A stretch of 64,000 nt of DNA from Devosia enhydra (lineage in GTDB: Bacteria > Pseudomonadota > Alphaproteobacteria > Rhizobiales > Devosiaceae), in NCBI RefSeq assembly GCF_900119845.1, contig NZ_FPKU01000004.1:186001-250000 (forward strand), given 5' to 3'. Of this stretch, positions 1 to 8,582 are shown in pieces. Every line of letters begins with the position of its first letter. Position 1 is the first letter of the stretch. The notes under the pieces were generated by a model. That model ran no database searches. It was not told the DNA's origin and saw only the letters and a list, made by a program, of their open reading frames with translations. The position numbers were made by a program, and so were the translations under genes.

Positions 1-1
1 C

Positions 2-100
2 AACCTGCCGCTCGCCTCCATCGACCGCATGGCGCTCTCGAGCAGACTGCGCGGCATCGGCGCCATGGATGGCGCGACCAACCGGGCAGAGACGGCCTGA
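2..100 (+). CDS. C-terminal end of an upstream gene, probably arsenate reductase ArsC
   Basis: The window opens inside a reading frame that stops at TGA 98-100; 32 residues are visible. The segment LPLASIDRMALSSRL looks like the extreme C terminus of low-molecular-weight-phosphatase-type arsenate reductases, which end in an LP-ASLD-L-x-x-L type helix. The gene stops 2 bp before the start of an ACR3 arsenite exporter, so an ars operon is the natural reading: arsenate would be reduced here and the arsenite pumped out by the next gene. The catalytic part lies outside the window, so the identification rests on the tail and the neighbour only. Confidence 0.45.
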   Translation, partial: NLPLASIDRMALSSRLRGIGAMDGATNRAETA

Positions 101-102
101 GC

Positions 103-1143
103 ATGTCGGTTTTCGAGCGCTACCTGACCCTCTGGGTCTTTCTCTGCATCGTTGTGGGGGTCGGGCTGGGACATTTCCTGCCCAATCTCTTCCAGGCGAT
201 CGGCGGGCTGGAATTTGCCAGCGTCAACCTTCCGGTGGCGGTGCTGATCTGGCTGATGATCATCCCCATGCTGCTGCGCATCGATTTTAGCAGCCTGTCG
301 CAGGTGACGCGGCACTGGCGCGGCATCGGGGTAACGCTGTTCATCAACTGGGCGATCAAGCCGTTTTCGATGGCGCTGCTGGGCTGGCTGTTCATCGGCT
401 GGCTGTTCCGGCCGCTGCTGCCGGAGGATCAGATTTCCTCCTATATCGCCGGGCTGATCATTCTGGCGGCGGCGCCCTGCACGGCGATGGTGTTCGTGTG
501 GTCCAACCTCACCCGCGGCGAGCCGCTCTTCACGCTCTCGCAGGTGGCGCTCAACGACGCGATCATGGTGATTGCCTTCGCGCCCATCGTCGCGCTGCTT
601 CTGGGCCTTTCGGCCATCACCGTGCCCTGGGCGACGCTGGTGCTGTCGGTGGTGCTCTATATCCTCGTGCCGGTGGTGATCGCGCAGTTGCTGCGCCGCC
701 ATCTGCTGGCACGGGGGCAGGGGCGGCTCGATGCTGCGCTCAATCGCCTGCAGCCGCTCTCGATCATGGCGCTGCTGGGCACGCTGGTGCTGTTGTTCGG
801 CTTCCAGGGCGAGCAGATCATCAGCCAGCCGCTGGTGATTGCACTGCTTGCCGTGCCGATCCTGATCCAGGTCTATTTCACCGCCGGGCTGGCCTATATC
901 CTCAACCGGGTGGCCGGCGAGCAGCATTGCGTGGCCGGGCCCTCGGCGCTGATCGGGGCCTCCAACTTCTTCGAGCTGGCGGTGGCAGCAGCGATCAGCC
1001 TCTTCGGCTTTTCCTCGGGCGCGGCGCTTGCAACCGTGGTGGGCGTGCTGGTCGAGGTGCCGGTGATGCTTTCGGTGGTGTGGATCGTCAACCGCTCAAG
1101 GGGCTGGTACGAGCGCGGCGCGCGGGTGCGGCTCAAGGCCTGA
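103..1143 (+). CDS. acr3: ACR3-family arsenite efflux permease
   Basis: 346 residues, about ten hydrophobic segments, the usual size for ACR3 exporters of the bile/arsenite/riboflavin transporter superfamily. It would export arsenite or antimonite across the inner membrane driven by the proton gradient. The diagnostic segment AAAPCTAMVFVWS is present; its cysteine (about C126) matches the essential membrane cysteine of characterised ACR3 proteins. The start ATG lies 2 bp after the stop of the preceding probable arsenate reductase, so the two are almost certainly co-transcribed and translationally coupled. The family identification is firm; the substrate is inferred from the family. Confidence 0.93.
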   Translation: MSVFERYLTLWVFLCIVVGVGLGHFLPNLFQAIGGLEFASVNLPVAVLIWLMIIPMLLRIDFSSLSQVTRHWRGIGVTLFINWAIKPFSMALLGWLFIGWLFRPLLPEDQISSYIAGLIILAAAPCTAMVFVWSNLTRGEPLFTLSQVALNDAIMVIAFAPIVALLLGLSAITVPWATLVLSVVLYILVPVVIAQLLRRHLLARGQGRLDAALNRLQPLSIMALLGTLVLLFGFQGEQIISQPLVIALLAVPILIQVYFTAGLAYILNRVAGEQHCVAGPSALIGASNFFELAVAAAISLFGFSSGAALATVVGVLVEVPVMLSVVWIVNRSRGWYERGARVRLKA

Positions 1144-1292
1144 AGCCTCGCGAAAAGCCCCGCCGGCCCGGTCACGTTTGCGCCCGGCGCCGGCAAATTC
1201 CGCCGCGCGAAACCGGGCTTTCTTTACTTGGCTGGGGACGCATGCTTTTTTCGGCTCACTGGACGACAGAGCCAAGACGAAAAGGCAGAGCA

Positions 1293-2636
1293 ATGGACGT
1301 AGGCGGAGAACAGCAGGCCCGGGCGTTGAATTCATTGAGTTTCGACGAATCGTCGTCGGTGATCTCGAAGAATTCGCGTTATGTCGCCGGCGGCGTCAAT
1401 AGCAACTTCCGGCTCGGCATGGCGCCTGGTCCGCTGGTGTTCAAGCGCGGTGAAGGGGCCTATCTTTTCGACGTCGATGGCAACCGGCTGATCGATTATT
1501 ACTGCGGCATGGGCGCCATGGTGCTGGGCCACAGCCCGGCCGGCGTGCAGGCCGCGGTGAAGGCCCAGGTGGATGAGGGCATCCTGTTTGCCGGCCAGAG
1601 CGAGGTGGAATTCGAAGCCGCCCGCATGATCTGCGAGCGCATTCCCTCGGCCCAGCGCATCCGCTTCGGGTCCTCGGGCTCCGAGGTGGCGCAGGCGGCG
1701 ATGCGGCTGGCCCGCGCCGCCACCGGGCGCAGCAAGATCATCAAGTTCGAAGGCCATTATCATGGCTGGTTCGACAATGTGCTGTGGTCGACCGCCCCGG
1801 CGCTCGCCGATGCCGGCCCGGCCGAGGCGCCGGTGCCCGTCGGCGGCAGCAGGGGCCAGAGCCGGCTCGATCTCGAGGATCTCGTAATCCTTGGCTGGAA
1901 CGATCTGGCGGCGCTCGAGGCCCGTGTCTCCAAGGGCGACATCGCCGCGGTGATGATGGAGCCGGCCATGTGCAACCAGGGCGCCATCTCCCCGGCGCCC
2001 GGCTATCTCGAAGGCGCGCAGGCCATCTGCCGCAAGCACGGCACGCTGCTGGTTTTCGACGAGGTGATCACCGGCTTCCGCCTCGGGCGCGGCGGCGCGC
2101 AGGAGCGGTTCGGGGTCACGCCCGACATCTCGCTTTTTGCCAAGGCCATCGCCAATGGCTTCCCGGTGGCGGCGATCGTCGGGCGGGCCGATCTCATCGA
2201 CATGTTCGCGACCGGCGGGGTTCTGCATGGCGGCACCTTCAACGCCCAGCCCGTGGCCATGGCGGCGACGGTGGCGACGCAGGCGGCGCTGACCCCCGAG
2301 CATTACGAAAAGAGCAGCGTCTTCGGCGTCAGGCTGCGCGAGGGCATGCGCGAGGAACTGGCGGCCGCCGGCATCAAGGCGCAGGTCACCGGCTTCGAGC
2401 TGATGTTCCACGTCGCCTTCGGGCTCGACGCACCGGCCAAGACCTATCGCGACCTGGCGCGGGCCGACAAGGCCGGCTATGCGCGCTTTACCCTGGCACT
2501 CCTGAAGCAGGGCGTGCGCGCGCTCGAACGCGGCGCGTGGTTCGTCTCTTCCGAGCACAATGACGATGTGGTGGACCAGACCTTGGCCGCCGTGCGCATC
2601 GCGGCGCGCGAAGTGGCGTCGACGCTCAAGGGCTGA
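1293..2636 (+). CDS. Class III PLP-dependent aminotransferase, glutamate-1-semialdehyde aminomutase-like
   Basis: 447 residues from the ATG at 1293, preceded by an AAGG-type ribosome binding site at about 1282. It is a fold-type I PLP enzyme of the class III aminotransferase family, closest in pattern to glutamate-1-semialdehyde aminomutase. Visible features are the phosphate-binding SSGSEVAQAA segment, LVFDEVITGFR with the pyridine-binding Asp (about D256), and LFAKAIANG with the Schiff-base lysine (about K284). The frame is open far upstream through the ACR3 gene, but that extension is a GC-rich shadow. The gene stands alone, 149 bp after acr3, and ends at a strong terminator. It is probably not the housekeeping hemL, since the active-site context and N terminus differ; the substrate is unknown. 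Confidence 0.85.
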   Translation: MDVGGEQQARALNSLSFDESSSVISKNSRYVAGGVNSNFRLGMAPGPLVFKRGEGAYLFDVDGNRLIDYYCGMGAMVLGHSPAGVQAAVKAQVDEGILFAGQSEVEFEAARMICERIPSAQRIRFGSSGSEVAQAAMRLARAATGRSKIIKFEGHYHGWFDNVLWSTAPALADAGPAEAPVPVGGSRGQSRLDLEDLVILGWNDLAALEARVSKGDIAAVMMEPAMCNQGAISPAPGYLEGAQAICRKHGTLLVFDEVITGFRLGRGGAQERFGVTPDISLFAKAIANGFPVAAIVGRADLIDMFATGGVLHGGTFNAQPVAMAATVATQAALTPEHYEKSSVFGVRLREGMREELAAAGIKAQVTGFELMFHVAFGLDAPAKTYRDLARADKAGYARFTLALLKQGVRALERGAWFVSSEHNDDVVDQTLAAVRIAAREVASTLKG

Positions 2637-2668
2637 CGTTTTTTCGGCACGATCGACTGGGTTTGGGG

Positions 2669-2701
2669 ATGGGGGCGATGCGGTCGCCCCCATTTTCTTT
2701 T
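2669..2701 (+). terminator. Rho-independent terminator after the aminotransferase gene
   Basis: A perfect stem of GGGGGCGA against TCGCCCCC (2671-2678 and 2684-2691) with a 5-base loop is followed by a T-rich run (ATTTTCTTTT). It begins 34 bp after the stop of the aminotransferase gene and just before the convergent methyltransferase gene. The T-run is on the plus side, so it mainly terminates the plus-strand transcript. Confidence 0.85.
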
Positions 2702-2715
2702 GAGCGGTTCAAGCC

Positions 2716-3273
2716 TCAGCTGCGCCCGATGAGCCGGGGCCAGAAGAGGCCGGTCCGGTTGCGATAGGCGACATAGTCGGCCGCCATGCCGGTGCGGGCG
2801 AAGAGATTTTCCTCGAACCGCGCCGCCACCGTATAGGCGATGACGACGATGACCAGCGGCACGAGCCCCAGCCAGCTCCAGGCGGCAATGGTCCAGCCGG
2901 CCCAATAGAGAATGTAGGAGGTGTAGAAGGGGTGGCGCACCAGCGCATAGGGCCCGGTCGACACCAGCGTCGCGGGCGCGCCCTCATCGAAGACATAGCG
3001 CAGGCTGGCGGCGCGCGAGGCCTTCACCGCCCACCAGAAGAGCGCGAGGCTCAGGAGTTCGAGTCCGAGCCCCAGCACCTGGGCGGACGCGGGCTGCTCG
3101 ACCGTCCAGGTGAGGACGAGGAACCAGAGCGCGCAGAGATTGGCCATGATGGCGATGCCCATGGCGCCGCGATTGATGGTTTTGGACACGAAATGGCCGC
3201 GCAGCGCCCAGATGTGCTGGGCGAAAATGGCAAGGCTCACGGCCGTTACAAGAAGATCGAGCGCCAGACCCAT
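2716..3273 (-). CDS. Isoprenylcysteine carboxyl methyltransferase (ICMT)-like membrane protein
   Basis: 185 residues with about five hydrophobic segments. The C-terminal half contains GPYALVRHPFYTSY followed by a hydrophobic segment and an EENLFARTG-x-DYVAYR stretch, the hallmark S-adenosylmethionine and lipid-facing motifs of the ICMT/PEMT methyltransferase superfamily. Bacterial members of this size are integral inner-membrane proteins whose substrates are mostly unknown. The gene converges with the aminotransferase and diverges from the alpha/beta hydrolase. The 106 bp upstream hold a 10-bp palindrome, TGGTTAACCA, at 3300-3309. Family assignment is good; the methyl acceptor cannot be told. 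Confidence 0.85.
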   Translation of the reverse strand: MGLALDLLVTAVSLAIFAQHIWALRGHFVSKTINRGAMGIAIMANLCALWFLVLTWTVEQPASAQVLGLGLELLSLALFWWAVKASRAASLRYVFDEGAPATLVSTGPYALVRHPFYTSYILYWAGWTIAAWSWLGLVPLVIVVIAYTVAARFEENLFARTGMAADYVAYRNRTGLFWPRLIGRS

Positions 3274-3379
3274 GGCGTTGCTGCCCCCGCATCAGGAATT
3301 GGTTAACCATATCGCGAAAGCCGGTCTTAGGCGCTGGCGGGTCATGGTGGCGCGATAAAGCCAATGCGCGTGAGCTTCC

Positions 3380-4246
3380 ATGACAGCCGGCGACTTCACG
3401 ATCCGTGCCCTCGATATCGACCTTAGCGTTCGCCAGTCGGCGGGGAAAGGCTTGCCGATCGTGCTCGTGCACGGATCGGGAGCGTCCAAGGCGGTGTTCG
3501 ACCGGCAATTCTCGAGCCCCCTGAGCGATCTCTTCCGTCTCGTGGCCATCGATTTGCCGGGGCATGGGCTGTCGGAAAATTCTCCCGATGCGAGCCATTA
3601 TACGCTGGGCGGCTTTTCGCGCAGCGTCGGGGCGGTGATCGATGCGCTCGGGCTCGAGCGGGCGCTGATCTTCGGCTGGTCTCTGGGCGGGCATGTGGCG
3701 ATCGAGCTGGCCCAGAGCCATCCCGCCATTGCCGGGCTGATGGTTTCGGGCGCGCCGCCCTTCGGCAAAGGGCCGATCTCGCTATTGCGCGCCTTCCAGA
3801 TCCATCGCGACATGCTGCTGGCGGGCAAGGAGATGTTCACCCCGGCCGATTGCGAGCGCTGGCTGCGCATGTGCTACGGGCCCGTGCCCTATCCGGCGGC
3901 GCTGAGCGATCTCAAGCGTACCGACGAGCGGGTGCGCCCGACCATCGCGCAATCGCTGCGCAAGCCCGAGGGGCCCGACCAGAAGACCATCGTGGAGGAC
4001 CTCGCCGTGCCGGTGGCCTTCGTCAATGGCGGGCGCGACCCCATCGTGCGGCTGTCGTTCTTTGAGAGTTTCGAGATGCCGACCCTGTGGCAGGGCCCGC
4101 ATGTGATCGCCGAAGCCGGGCATGCCGCCTTCCGCGAGGCGCCCGAGACCTTCAATGCGCTGCTGCACCGGTTTGCCATGGACGTGACCATCGCGGAGCT
4201 GCGGCAGGACCGCGCCGAGCGCCAGAGCGCGCGGGGACGGGGCTGA
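3380..4246 (+). CDS. Alpha/beta hydrolase
   Basis: 288 residues with the full alpha/beta hydrolase pattern: VLVHGSGAS (oxyanion loop, about residues 31-39), the nucleophile elbow FGWSLGGH with Ser at about 101, an acid in NGGRDPIV (about D220) and the catalytic His in EAGHAAF (about H248). No signal peptide is seen, so it is probably cytoplasmic. It is divergent from the ICMT-like gene and followed 53 bp later by an unknown gene, possibly in one transcript. Members of this broad family act as esterases, lactonases or C-C hydrolases; the substrate cannot be predicted. Confidence 0.88.
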   Translation: MTAGDFTIRALDIDLSVRQSAGKGLPIVLVHGSGASKAVFDRQFSSPLSDLFRLVAIDLPGHGLSENSPDASHYTLGGFSRSVGAVIDALGLERALIFGWSLGGHVAIELAQSHPAIAGLMVSGAPPFGKGPISLLRAFQIHRDMLLAGKEMFTPADCERWLRMCYGPVPYPAALSDLKRTDERVRPTIAQSLRKPEGPDQKTIVEDLAVPVAFVNGGRDPIVRLSFFESFEMPTLWQGPHVIAEAGHAAFREAPETFNALLHRFAMDVTIAELRQDRAERQSARGRG

Positions 4247-4299
4247 GCGCCAAGGCCGGCGTGGGTCGTGGCGTCCCAGCAGCGACTGGAGGATAGGCC

Positions 4300-4785
4300 A
4301 TGGCCCATTTCTGCCTCATCGCGGTAACCGCGCCCGACGAGACGCTGGAGGCCGCCATGGCGCCCTTCAGGATCGAGGATGATGAACAGGGCCGCAAGCC
4401 GCATTTCACCTTCAAGGCGGCCCCCGGCGGTCCGCCCGACCCGGAGACGGGCCACTCGGGCTTCTGGCACAATCCGGATGGCCGGTGGGATGGCTTTGTG
4501 CGCGGTGGGCGCTGGTGGGGGCTGGTCTCGGCAGGGCCGTGGGGCCCCGAGCACTTCGATGAGGCTTCTTACGAAACCGCCAACAGCTGCATGGGCGCGG
4601 TGCTGGGCGAACGGCTGCTCGACCGGCCCGAGCGGCTGGCCGAAATCCACGCGCTGCTGATCGACGGGCGCTGGACGGAGGCGGGGCGCTTCCAGTCAAT
4701 GGGTGCGTGGCGGGCCTTCGTGCGGCAGGCGCTGGGGCAGGTGCGCGCCGATGCGCAGGTGAGCGTCATCGACTGCCACTGCTGA
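4300..4785 (+). CDS. Hypothetical protein with a Trp/Gly-rich central motif
   Basis: 161 residues, acidic to neutral, no signal peptide or membrane segment. The ATG at 4300 is preceded by GGAGG with suitable spacing, and codon use matches its neighbours. The centre reads WHNPDGRWDGFVRGGRWWG, a pattern met in uncharacterised bacterial and phage proteins in which a WDWF-x-GGRW-like core occurs. The C terminus carries a Cys pair (CHC). I do not recognise a function. It follows the alpha/beta hydrolase by 53 bp in the same direction and faces the LysR gene 8 bp downstream, so it is the last gene of its transcript. Confidence 0.7.
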   Translation: MAHFCLIAVTAPDETLEAAMAPFRIEDDEQGRKPHFTFKAAPGGPPDPETGHSGFWHNPDGRWDGFVRGGRWWGLVSAGPWGPEHFDEASYETANSCMGAVLGERLLDRPERLAEIHALLIDGRWTEAGRFQSMGAWRAFVRQALGQVRADAQVSVIDCHC

Positions 4786-4793
4786 GGCTTGCA

Positions 4794-5735
4794 TTAGCCG
4801 AAATCGTATCGGCCGCCGTCGCGGGTTTCGGACCAGCCGAGCTGGCGGCGCAGGATATCGATGAACATCATGGTGTAGAGCGGCGGGATGCGGCCGCGCG
4901 CGATCATCAGCGAGATGGTGGCGGGCTTGATGATGCCGCCGGCCAGCGGCACCCAGACCAGCCGCTTGTCCTCGAGGTCGCGCTCGACGCCCATGGCGGT
5001 GAGGAAGGCGATGCCGATGCCGGCGCGCACCAGCGCCTTCAGCATGCCGGGGCGTTCGGCGGTGGCCACGATGCGGCCCGGCGCGCTGCCACCCTGGAAG
5101 AGAATCGACAACCCTGAATGCAGCATCCAGTCGCGCCCCGGCACCACGAGCGGGTAGGGGGCGCAATCGGAAAGCGTCACCCTGTCGAGGCTCGACAGCG
5201 GATGGCCGGGCGGGCAGATCACCCCGAGCGGGGAGGTGACGGAGGCGACGATTTCGGCGCGCACGTTGTCCGAGACGTCGAAGGCCAGCGCCACATCGGC
5301 ATCCTTGGCGAAGAGCTCGGAGGTGATGCGGTGGTTGTCGCCCGAGATCAGCGAATAATCGACATGCGGGAAGCTCGCCTGCAAGGTCTTGAGGGCGGTG
5401 GGGATGACCTCCTCGGTGAAGCTTTCGGCCGCCGCGATGCGGATGGTGCCGCGCACCCCGTCGCGCAGGCCCCCGACCTCCTGGCGCAGAAGCTGGGCCT
5501 CGCGGTTCCAGCGGCGGACATAGGCGAGCACGACTTCGCCGGCGGCGGTGGGGCGGATGCCGCGCGGCAGGCGCTCGAACAGCGGAATGGCCAGCTCCTC
5601 CTCGAGTTGCAGCAATTGCCGGTTTACCGCTGATGAGGCGACATGCAGCGTCTCGGCCGCCTTGCGGATCGAGCCGTGGCGCACGGCTTGATCGAAATAG
5701 ATGAGCCCGGTGCGCAGCATGGCCATGGCGGACAT
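4794..5735 (-). CDS. LysR-family transcriptional regulator
   Basis: 313 residues. An N-terminal winged helix-turn-helix (about residues 10-68; GSIRKAAETLHVASSAVNRQL) is followed by a LysR-type effector-binding domain of periplasmic-binding-protein fold. It is transcribed divergently from the NMT1-type ABC importer beginning at 5917, with 181 bp between them, the classical arrangement for a LysR protein that controls the neighbouring operon and itself. The effector would plausibly be the imported compound or its breakdown product. A pair of GCGC-x-AAAAATT-type repeats in the shared region is a candidate binding site. Confidence 0.92.
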   Translation of the reverse strand: MSAMAMLRTGLIYFDQAVRHGSIRKAAETLHVASSAVNRQLLQLEEELAIPLFERLPRGIRPTAAGEVVLAYVRRWNREAQLLRQEVGGLRDGVRGTIRIAAAESFTEEVIPTALKTLQASFPHVDYSLISGDNHRITSELFAKDADVALAFDVSDNVRAEIVASVTSPLGVICPPGHPLSSLDRVTLSDCAPYPLVVPGRDWMLHSGLSILFQGGSAPGRIVATAERPGMLKALVRAGIGIAFLTAMGVERDLEDKRLVWVPLAGGIIKPATISLMIARGRIPPLYTMMFIDILRRQLGWSETRDGGRYDFG

Positions 5736-5756
5736 CCTCCCGTTACGCTTTTCGGA

Positions 5757-5796
5757 GCGCGCTAAAAATTCGTGCGGTCAGCGCAAAAATTGCTGC
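5757..5796. promoter_or_regulatory. Direct repeat in the LysR / ABC-importer divergent promoter region
   Basis: Two copies of a GCGC-(T)-AAAAATT element begin at 5759 and 5781, 22 bp apart, about two helical turns. They sit 23-60 bp upstream of the LysR start and about 120-160 bp upstream of the importer. Repeats at helical spacing between a LysR gene and its divergent target are a typical arrangement for regulator binding; the assignment is inference. Confidence 0.4.
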
Positions 5797-5916
5797 TGGT
5801 CGGAGGCCACAATGCCTGCTTAGCATGGGTTTCGGCAAGTGCCGCAGGTCGCTCGATGTCAATCGGGTGACGGGCAGCGCGCGCTTGAAACGCGCAGTAC
5901 GAGAACGAGGCGACAG

Positions 5917-6732
5917 GTGGCATCAATGTTGCTCGACCCAGACGCTCGCGGGCAGGCCGGCAGTACGGCCGAGGCTATCGGCATCGAGAATGTGTCGATG
6001 TCGTTCCAGGGCCGGCAGGGCCCGGTGGAGGCGCTGCGCGGCATAAACCTCACCATTCCGCAGAACCGCTTCATCTCGATCGTCGGGCGCTCGGGCTGCG
6101 GAAAATCGACGCTCCTGCGCATCATTTCCGGGCTCATCCCGCAAAGCGCCGGCACCATCAGGGTGATGGGGCGCTCGACCCAGGACTACCAGAAGGAGAA
6201 GAAGTTCGGCTTCGTCTTCCAGGAAGCGAGCCTTTTCCCCTGGAAGACGGCGCGCGACAATGTGCGGCTGCCGCTCGATGTCATTGGCATCGGCACGCCC
6301 GCCGAGCGGGCGGCGCGGGCCGACGACCTCCTCAGGCTCACGCGGCTTGAGGGCTTTGCGGATCATTATCCGGCCCAGCTTTCGGGTGGCATGCGGCAGC
6401 GCGTATCGATCGCCCGCGCGCTCTCCTACGAGCCCGAAATCCTGTTGATGGACGAGCCCTTCGGGGCGCTCGACGAATTCACCCGGCGCGAGATGCATGA
6501 CGAATTGATCCGCATCTGGCAGACGCGGCCGGTGACCGTGGTGTTCGTCACCCATTCGCTCTCCGAAGCGCTCTATCTCTCGGATGCCATCGTGGTGATG
6601 GCGCCCCGGCCGGGGCGGATCAAGGCCGTGGTACCGGTGGCCCATCCGCGCCTCGCCGACCCCGACATGCGCCACCATCCCGATGTCATTGCCCAGACCC
6701 GCGACCTCGAAAGGCTGATCCATGAGCAGTGA
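5917..6732 (+). CDS. ABC transporter ATP-binding protein, nitrate/sulfonate/taurine (NMT1) type
   Basis: About 271 residues. It has Walker A GRSGCGKST, the Q-loop context FGFVFQEASLFPW, signature LSGGMRQRV, Walker B ILLMDEPFGALD and the H-loop VTHS, all typical of SsuB/TauB/ThiZ-like ATPases. I place the start at GTG 5917 because a GAGG motif at 5907-5910 is 6 bases upstream; ATG 5926 is the alternative but lies 15 bases from that site. The gene overlaps the permease start by 11 bp, so the importer subunits are one operon, divergent from the LysR gene. It energises import of a small, perhaps pyrimidine-like, compound. Confidence 0.92.
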   Translation: MASMLLDPDARGQAGSTAEAIGIENVSMSFQGRQGPVEALRGINLTIPQNRFISIVGRSGCGKSTLLRIISGLIPQSAGTIRVMGRSTQDYQKEKKFGFVFQEASLFPWKTARDNVRLPLDVIGIGTPAERAARADDLLRLTRLEGFADHYPAQLSGGMRQRVSIARALSYEPEILLMDEPFGALDEFTRREMHDELIRIWQTRPVTVVFVTHSLSEALYLSDAIVVMAPRPGRIKAVVPVAHPRLADPDMRHHPDVIAQTRDLERLIHEQ

Positions 6733-7540
6733 TGCGATGGCGGCGCCCGCCGCATCCTCCGGGCGGGGCAGCGCGGCGCTCGCCAAGCTGCGCGAACTGG
6801 GCCCCTCCATCGGGCTCTTCCTCCTCGTCGGGGTGATCTGGGAGGCGTCGGTCAAGCTCTTTGCGGTGCCGGCCTATCTGCTGCCGGCCCCGAGCGTCAT
6901 CGGCACGCGCATGTGGGCGACCCGCGTGATGCTGTGGGAGAACCTCGCCTCGACCATGACGGCGGCGGTGCTGGGCTTCATCCTGGGCACGGCCATCGCG
7001 GTGGGGCTCGCCATCGTCTTTTTGTATTCGCGGACGGCGGAACGGGCGCTCTTTCCCTGGGCAATCACCATCAAGACCATCCCGATCCTCGCCATCGCGC
7101 CTCTGCTCACCATCTGGCTGGGCTTCGGGCTGGCGCCCAAGGTGGCGATCGCGGCGCTAATCTGCTTTTTCCCCACCCTCGTCAACACCGTCAAAGGCCT
7201 CAGGACGGTCGATCGCAACGCGCTCGAATTCATGGCGGTGATCGGGGCGAGCAAGGGCCAGACCTTCCGCCACGCCCGGCTCTTTGCGGCGCTGCCCTAT
7301 ACGTTCGCGGCCGCCAAGATCAGCTCGAGCGCCGCGGTGATCGGGGCGATCGTCGCCGAGTTCACCGGCGCCAATCTGGGCATCGGCACGCTGATCGTCA
7401 CGGCCGGCTACCAGATGGATTCGGCGATGCTGTTTGCCGCCATCATCACCTCTTCGCTTGCGACCATCGTGCTGTTTTACGCGGTGATCCTGCTCGAAAA
7501 GCTCTGCCTCTACTGGCCCGAAGCCAGAATGGACGCCTGA
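6722..7540 (+). CDS. ABC transporter permease, NMT1-type importer
   Basis: 272 residues with six or so membrane helices and the EAA-like coupling motif region (EFMAVIGASKGQTFRHARLFAALP), as in SsuC/TauC/ThiX permeases. The N terminus of about 25 residues is Ala/Ser-rich and cytoplasmic. It overlaps the ATPase gene and is followed 34 bp later by the substrate-binding protein. It forms the inner-membrane channel of the importer, probably as a homodimer because only one permease gene is present. Confidence 0.92.
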   Translation: MSSDAMAAPAASSGRGSAALAKLRELGPSIGLFLLVGVIWEASVKLFAVPAYLLPAPSVIGTRMWATRVMLWENLASTMTAAVLGFILGTAIAVGLAIVFLYSRTAERALFPWAITIKTIPILAIAPLLTIWLGFGLAPKVAIAALICFFPTLVNTVKGLRTVDRNALEFMAVIGASKGQTFRHARLFAALPYTFAAAKISSSAAVIGAIVAEFTGANLGIGTLIVTAGYQMDSAMLFAAIITSSLATIVLFYAVILLEKLCLYWPEARMDA

Positions 7541-7574
7541 TTTTTCCCATCCCCCTCACGGAGACGCTCGACCC

Positions 7575-8543
7575 ATGAAACGCACGGTTACCGCCTTCGC
7601 CATGCTCGGCCTTCTCGCCGGCACCGCCCTCACCGCCCAGCCTGTGCTGGCGCAGGACATCAGCTTCCGCCTGCCCTGGATCCTCAACGTGCAGGGCGCC
7701 GGCTATGTGATGGCCAAGGAGAAGGGCTTCTATGAGGAGGAGGGGCTCAACGTCGAAATCATGCCGGGCGGCCCCAATCTCAACTCCACCGCCCTCGTGG
7801 CTTCGGGGGCCAACACCTTCGGTTCCAACGACGTCAATGGCGTGATCTTCGGGGCCAACCAGGGCATGGATCTCGTGATCGTGGGCGCCTGCTTCCAGCG
7901 CCATCCGGCCGGGGTGATCACGCTCGCCGAGGCCAATATCAACGAGCCCAAGGATCTCGTGGGCAAGACGCTGGCCTATAACGAAGGCGGGCCGTGGACG
8001 CTGACCCAGGCGATGCTCGCCAAGGCCGGCGTGGCGCTCACCGACATCAACCTCGTGGTCTCGCCCTCGACCGAGCTTCTGATCAACAAGACTGTGGACG
8101 CCAAGACCGGCTTTACCGTCAACGAGCCCATCGCGGTGGAGCTTGCCGGCCTGCCGACCAAGGTGCTGCTGCCGTCGGACTATGGCGTCAACACCTATGC
8201 CGAGGCGATCTTTACCACCAAGGCCTATGCCGAGGCCAATCCCGAAGTGGTGCGCAAATTCCTCGCCGCCACCCGCAAGGGCTATGACTACGCCTATGCC
8301 AACCAGGAAGAGACGGTGGCGGCGGTGGTGGCGATCAACACCCAGCTCGACCCGGTGCAGCAGGCCGAGCAGCTGAGGCGCCAGGAAGCCTATGTCTATA
8401 CCGACTTCACCAAGGCCAATGGCGCCTGCGCCTTCGATGGCGCGGTGGTGAGCGACACCATGGACGTGATGAAGGAGTTCGCCGGGCTCGAAACCACGCT
8501 CGATCCGGCAACGCTCTTCACCACCGAATACCTGCCGCAGTAA
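7575..8543 (+). CDS. ABC transporter substrate-binding protein, NMT1/THI5-like
   Basis: 322 residues. The N terminus is a clear Sec signal peptide (MKRTVTAFAML, then Ala-rich, cleavage after VLAQ). The mature protein has the NMT1/THI5 pattern (IQ-x-x-GYVMAKEKGFYEEEGLNVEI near the start, GVITL, a Pro-Trp segment, PEVVRKFLAATRKGYDYA). Family members bind thiamine precursors, riboflavin, pyrimidine-like or sulfonate compounds in the periplasm. The ligand is not predictable from sequence, but the next two genes encode nucleoside-cleaving enzymes, which suggests a nucleoside-related base. An intercistronic GC hairpin follows the stop codon. Confidence 0.9.
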   Translation: MKRTVTAFAMLGLLAGTALTAQPVLAQDISFRLPWILNVQGAGYVMAKEKGFYEEEGLNVEIMPGGPNLNSTALVASGANTFGSNDVNGVIFGANQGMDLVIVGACFQRHPAGVITLAEANINEPKDLVGKTLAYNEGGPWTLTQAMLAKAGVALTDINLVVSPSTELLINKTVDAKTGFTVNEPIAVELAGLPTKVLLPSDYGVNTYAEAIFTTKAYAEANPEVVRKFLAATRKGYDYAYANQEETVAAVVAINTQLDPVQQAEQLRRQEAYVYTDFTKANGACAFDGAVVSDTMDVMKEFAGLETTLDPATLFTTEYLPQ

Positions 8544-8582
8544 GGCGGCAATCTTCCCCCGAACACGACACCTGAAGCCGGG

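Noticed and set aside
498-1292. Upstream extension of the aminotransferase frame through the ACR3 gene
   Set aside because: The extension is a frame-shifted copy of ACR3 codons with Arg/Ala/Gly-rich low-complexity residues; the real start is ATG 1293 with a ribosome binding site.
1293-2636. Naming the aminotransferase hemL
   Set aside because: It has the glutamate-1-semialdehyde aminomutase pattern in general, but a different N terminus and active-site surroundings; alphaproteobacteria make aminolevulinate by HemA, so hemL is not expected.
3300-3309. CtrA half-site (TTAACCAT-like) between the ICMT-like and hydrolase genes
   Set aside because: Only a single half-site is seen and such 8-mers occur by chance; TTAAC half-sites at about 12053, 15000 and 20922 are equally isolated.
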